DNA of 64,000 bases from Roseiterribacter gracilis (lineage in GTDB: Bacteria; Pseudomonadota; Alphaproteobacteria; BOG-932; Roseiterribacteraceae): positions 3,100,001 to 3,164,000 of the forward strand of contig BOPV01000001.1 of assembly GCA_018332375.1 (NCBI GenBank). The letters are read 5' to 3'. A model generated the notes under the pieces. It was not told where the DNA came from and did no database searches. It saw nothing but the letters and a program-made list of their open reading frames with translations. Below are positions 63,625 through 64,000 of this stretch, piece after piece. Position 1 is the first letter of the stretch; each line of letters begins with the position of its first letter. A program made the position numbers and the translations under genes.

Positions 63625-63706
63625 CGCGCCCTTCGCTTGGCAAGAAGCTCGCTTCCAGGCAGCTTTCCCCGAACCGCAGCAACGGCGGGATCGGGGGAGT
63701 CCAGGC

Positions 63707-64000
63707 ATGGATCAGGCGCTGCAATTCACCTTGTCCTCTGGGTCGAGCCGCGTGCTCGATTGCGCTGCGGCCTATAACCGGGCGCATGCGTTCGACCCGG
63801 CAGCGCCGACGCCGTTCCAACTGCGCGTCTTCAATCACGCGGTGTTGATCAAGGACACGCCGCCGCCCGGCACCGTGTTTCCCGACAACGCATCCGGTCG
63901 GTTGCCGCCAGTCTGTACCAAACTCTATCTGCCGTTTGATCCCAACCAGCCGACCGATGGCGGGCGCACCATCGTCTACGGCACGGCTGCGTTTCGCACC
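63707..64000 (+). CDS. Unrecognised protein, 5' part only
   Basis: A good ribosome-binding site (GGGGGAG, about 7 bases before the ATG at 63707) opens a frame that runs through the right edge, 98 codons visible. It starts MDQALQFTLSSGSSRVLDCA and has no signal peptide or membrane segment. The sequence is mixed and Pro-rich, with no motif I recognise. It lies 82 bases downstream of the metallo-hydrolase gene on the same strand. Confidence 0.6.
   Translation, partial: MDQALQFTLSSGSSRVLDCAAAYNRAHAFDPAAPTPFQLRVFNHAVLIKDTPPPGTVFPDNASGRLPPVCTKLYLPFDPNQPTDGGRTIVYGTAAFRT

Noticed and set aside
1..64000. CRISPR arrays, tRNA, rRNA, insertion sequences, attachment sites or prophage
   Set aside because: I looked for regularly spaced repeats, clover-leaf stretches, transposase motifs and phage structural genes and saw none.

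Overview
The window is high-GC bacterial chromosome with dense, short-spaced genes. It looks like a free-living alphaproteobacterium, perhaps of the Rhodospirillales/Rhizobiales type: the evidence is a stand-alone PAS_5-type domain protein, the large number of PAS/GAF histidine kinases, a chemosensory operon with CheC-type phosphatases, NMT1/SsuA-type transporters paired with tartrate dehydrogenases, and FCD-type GntR regulation. This is a gene-content argument only. I see no rRNA or tRNA genes, no insertion sequences, no CRISPR array and no prophage.

Layout. 1-2936: the 3' end of a periplasmic binding protein gene, an IlvD/Edd-family sugar-acid dehydratase and an RraA/HMG-aldolase-like protein. 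2933-7713: a sensory block with a PAS_5 protein, a membrane hybrid histidine kinase, a response regulator with a LuxR-like C-terminus and a small protein resembling an Hpt domain without its histidine. 7710-11827: an M1 aminopeptidase and an S41-like protease. 11877-17533: two paralogous tartrate/isopropylmalate-type dehydrogenases flanking a complete ABC transporter, with a divergent GntR regulator. 17692-22501: an AI-2E family membrane protein, a serine hydrolase, a 65-residue protein with a strong terminator, and a DbpA/DEAD-box RNA helicase. 22498-26508: two tandem histidine kinases and a receiver domain separated from its kinase by an apparent frameshift. 26614-31015: an AraC-type regulator, a nitronate monooxygenase-like protein and an M13 metallopeptidase.

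31268-43732 is the centrepiece: twelve genes on one strand, nearly all overlapping by 4-11 bases. They encode a soluble chemoreceptor with two signalling tips, a triple-CheW protein, CheB, a HEAT-repeat protein, CheR, CheY, CheA, a STAS protein, a second CheY, a CheC phosphatase, a hybrid histidine kinase and a second CheC. No flagellar or pilus gene lies beside it, so its output is open.

43739-64000 is mixed: a cupredoxin-like lipoprotein with a sorbosone-dehydrogenase-like lipoprotein, a DUF72 protein, a lone receiver protein, a metallo-beta-lactamase-fold enzyme, a LysR gene broken by a frameshift, an azoreductase with a divergent LysR gene, a YpfJ-type zinc protease, a soluble chemoreceptor with three near-identical PAS repeats, a ClpP-like membrane protein, a luciferase-like monooxygenase, a HisKA_2-type kinase, an aldo/keto reductase, a classical membrane chemoreceptor, a DUF885 peptidase-like protein, a SCO-family protein, a second metallo-beta-lactamase-fold protein and the start of an unrecognised gene.

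Two themes run through the window. One is sensing: five histidine kinases, three chemoreceptors and several receiver proteins in 64 kb. The other is use of hydroxy-acids or sugar acids through periplasmic binding-protein transport. Two genes (at about 22.88 kb and 48.44 kb) carry single-base frame breaks that may be real or may be sequence errors.
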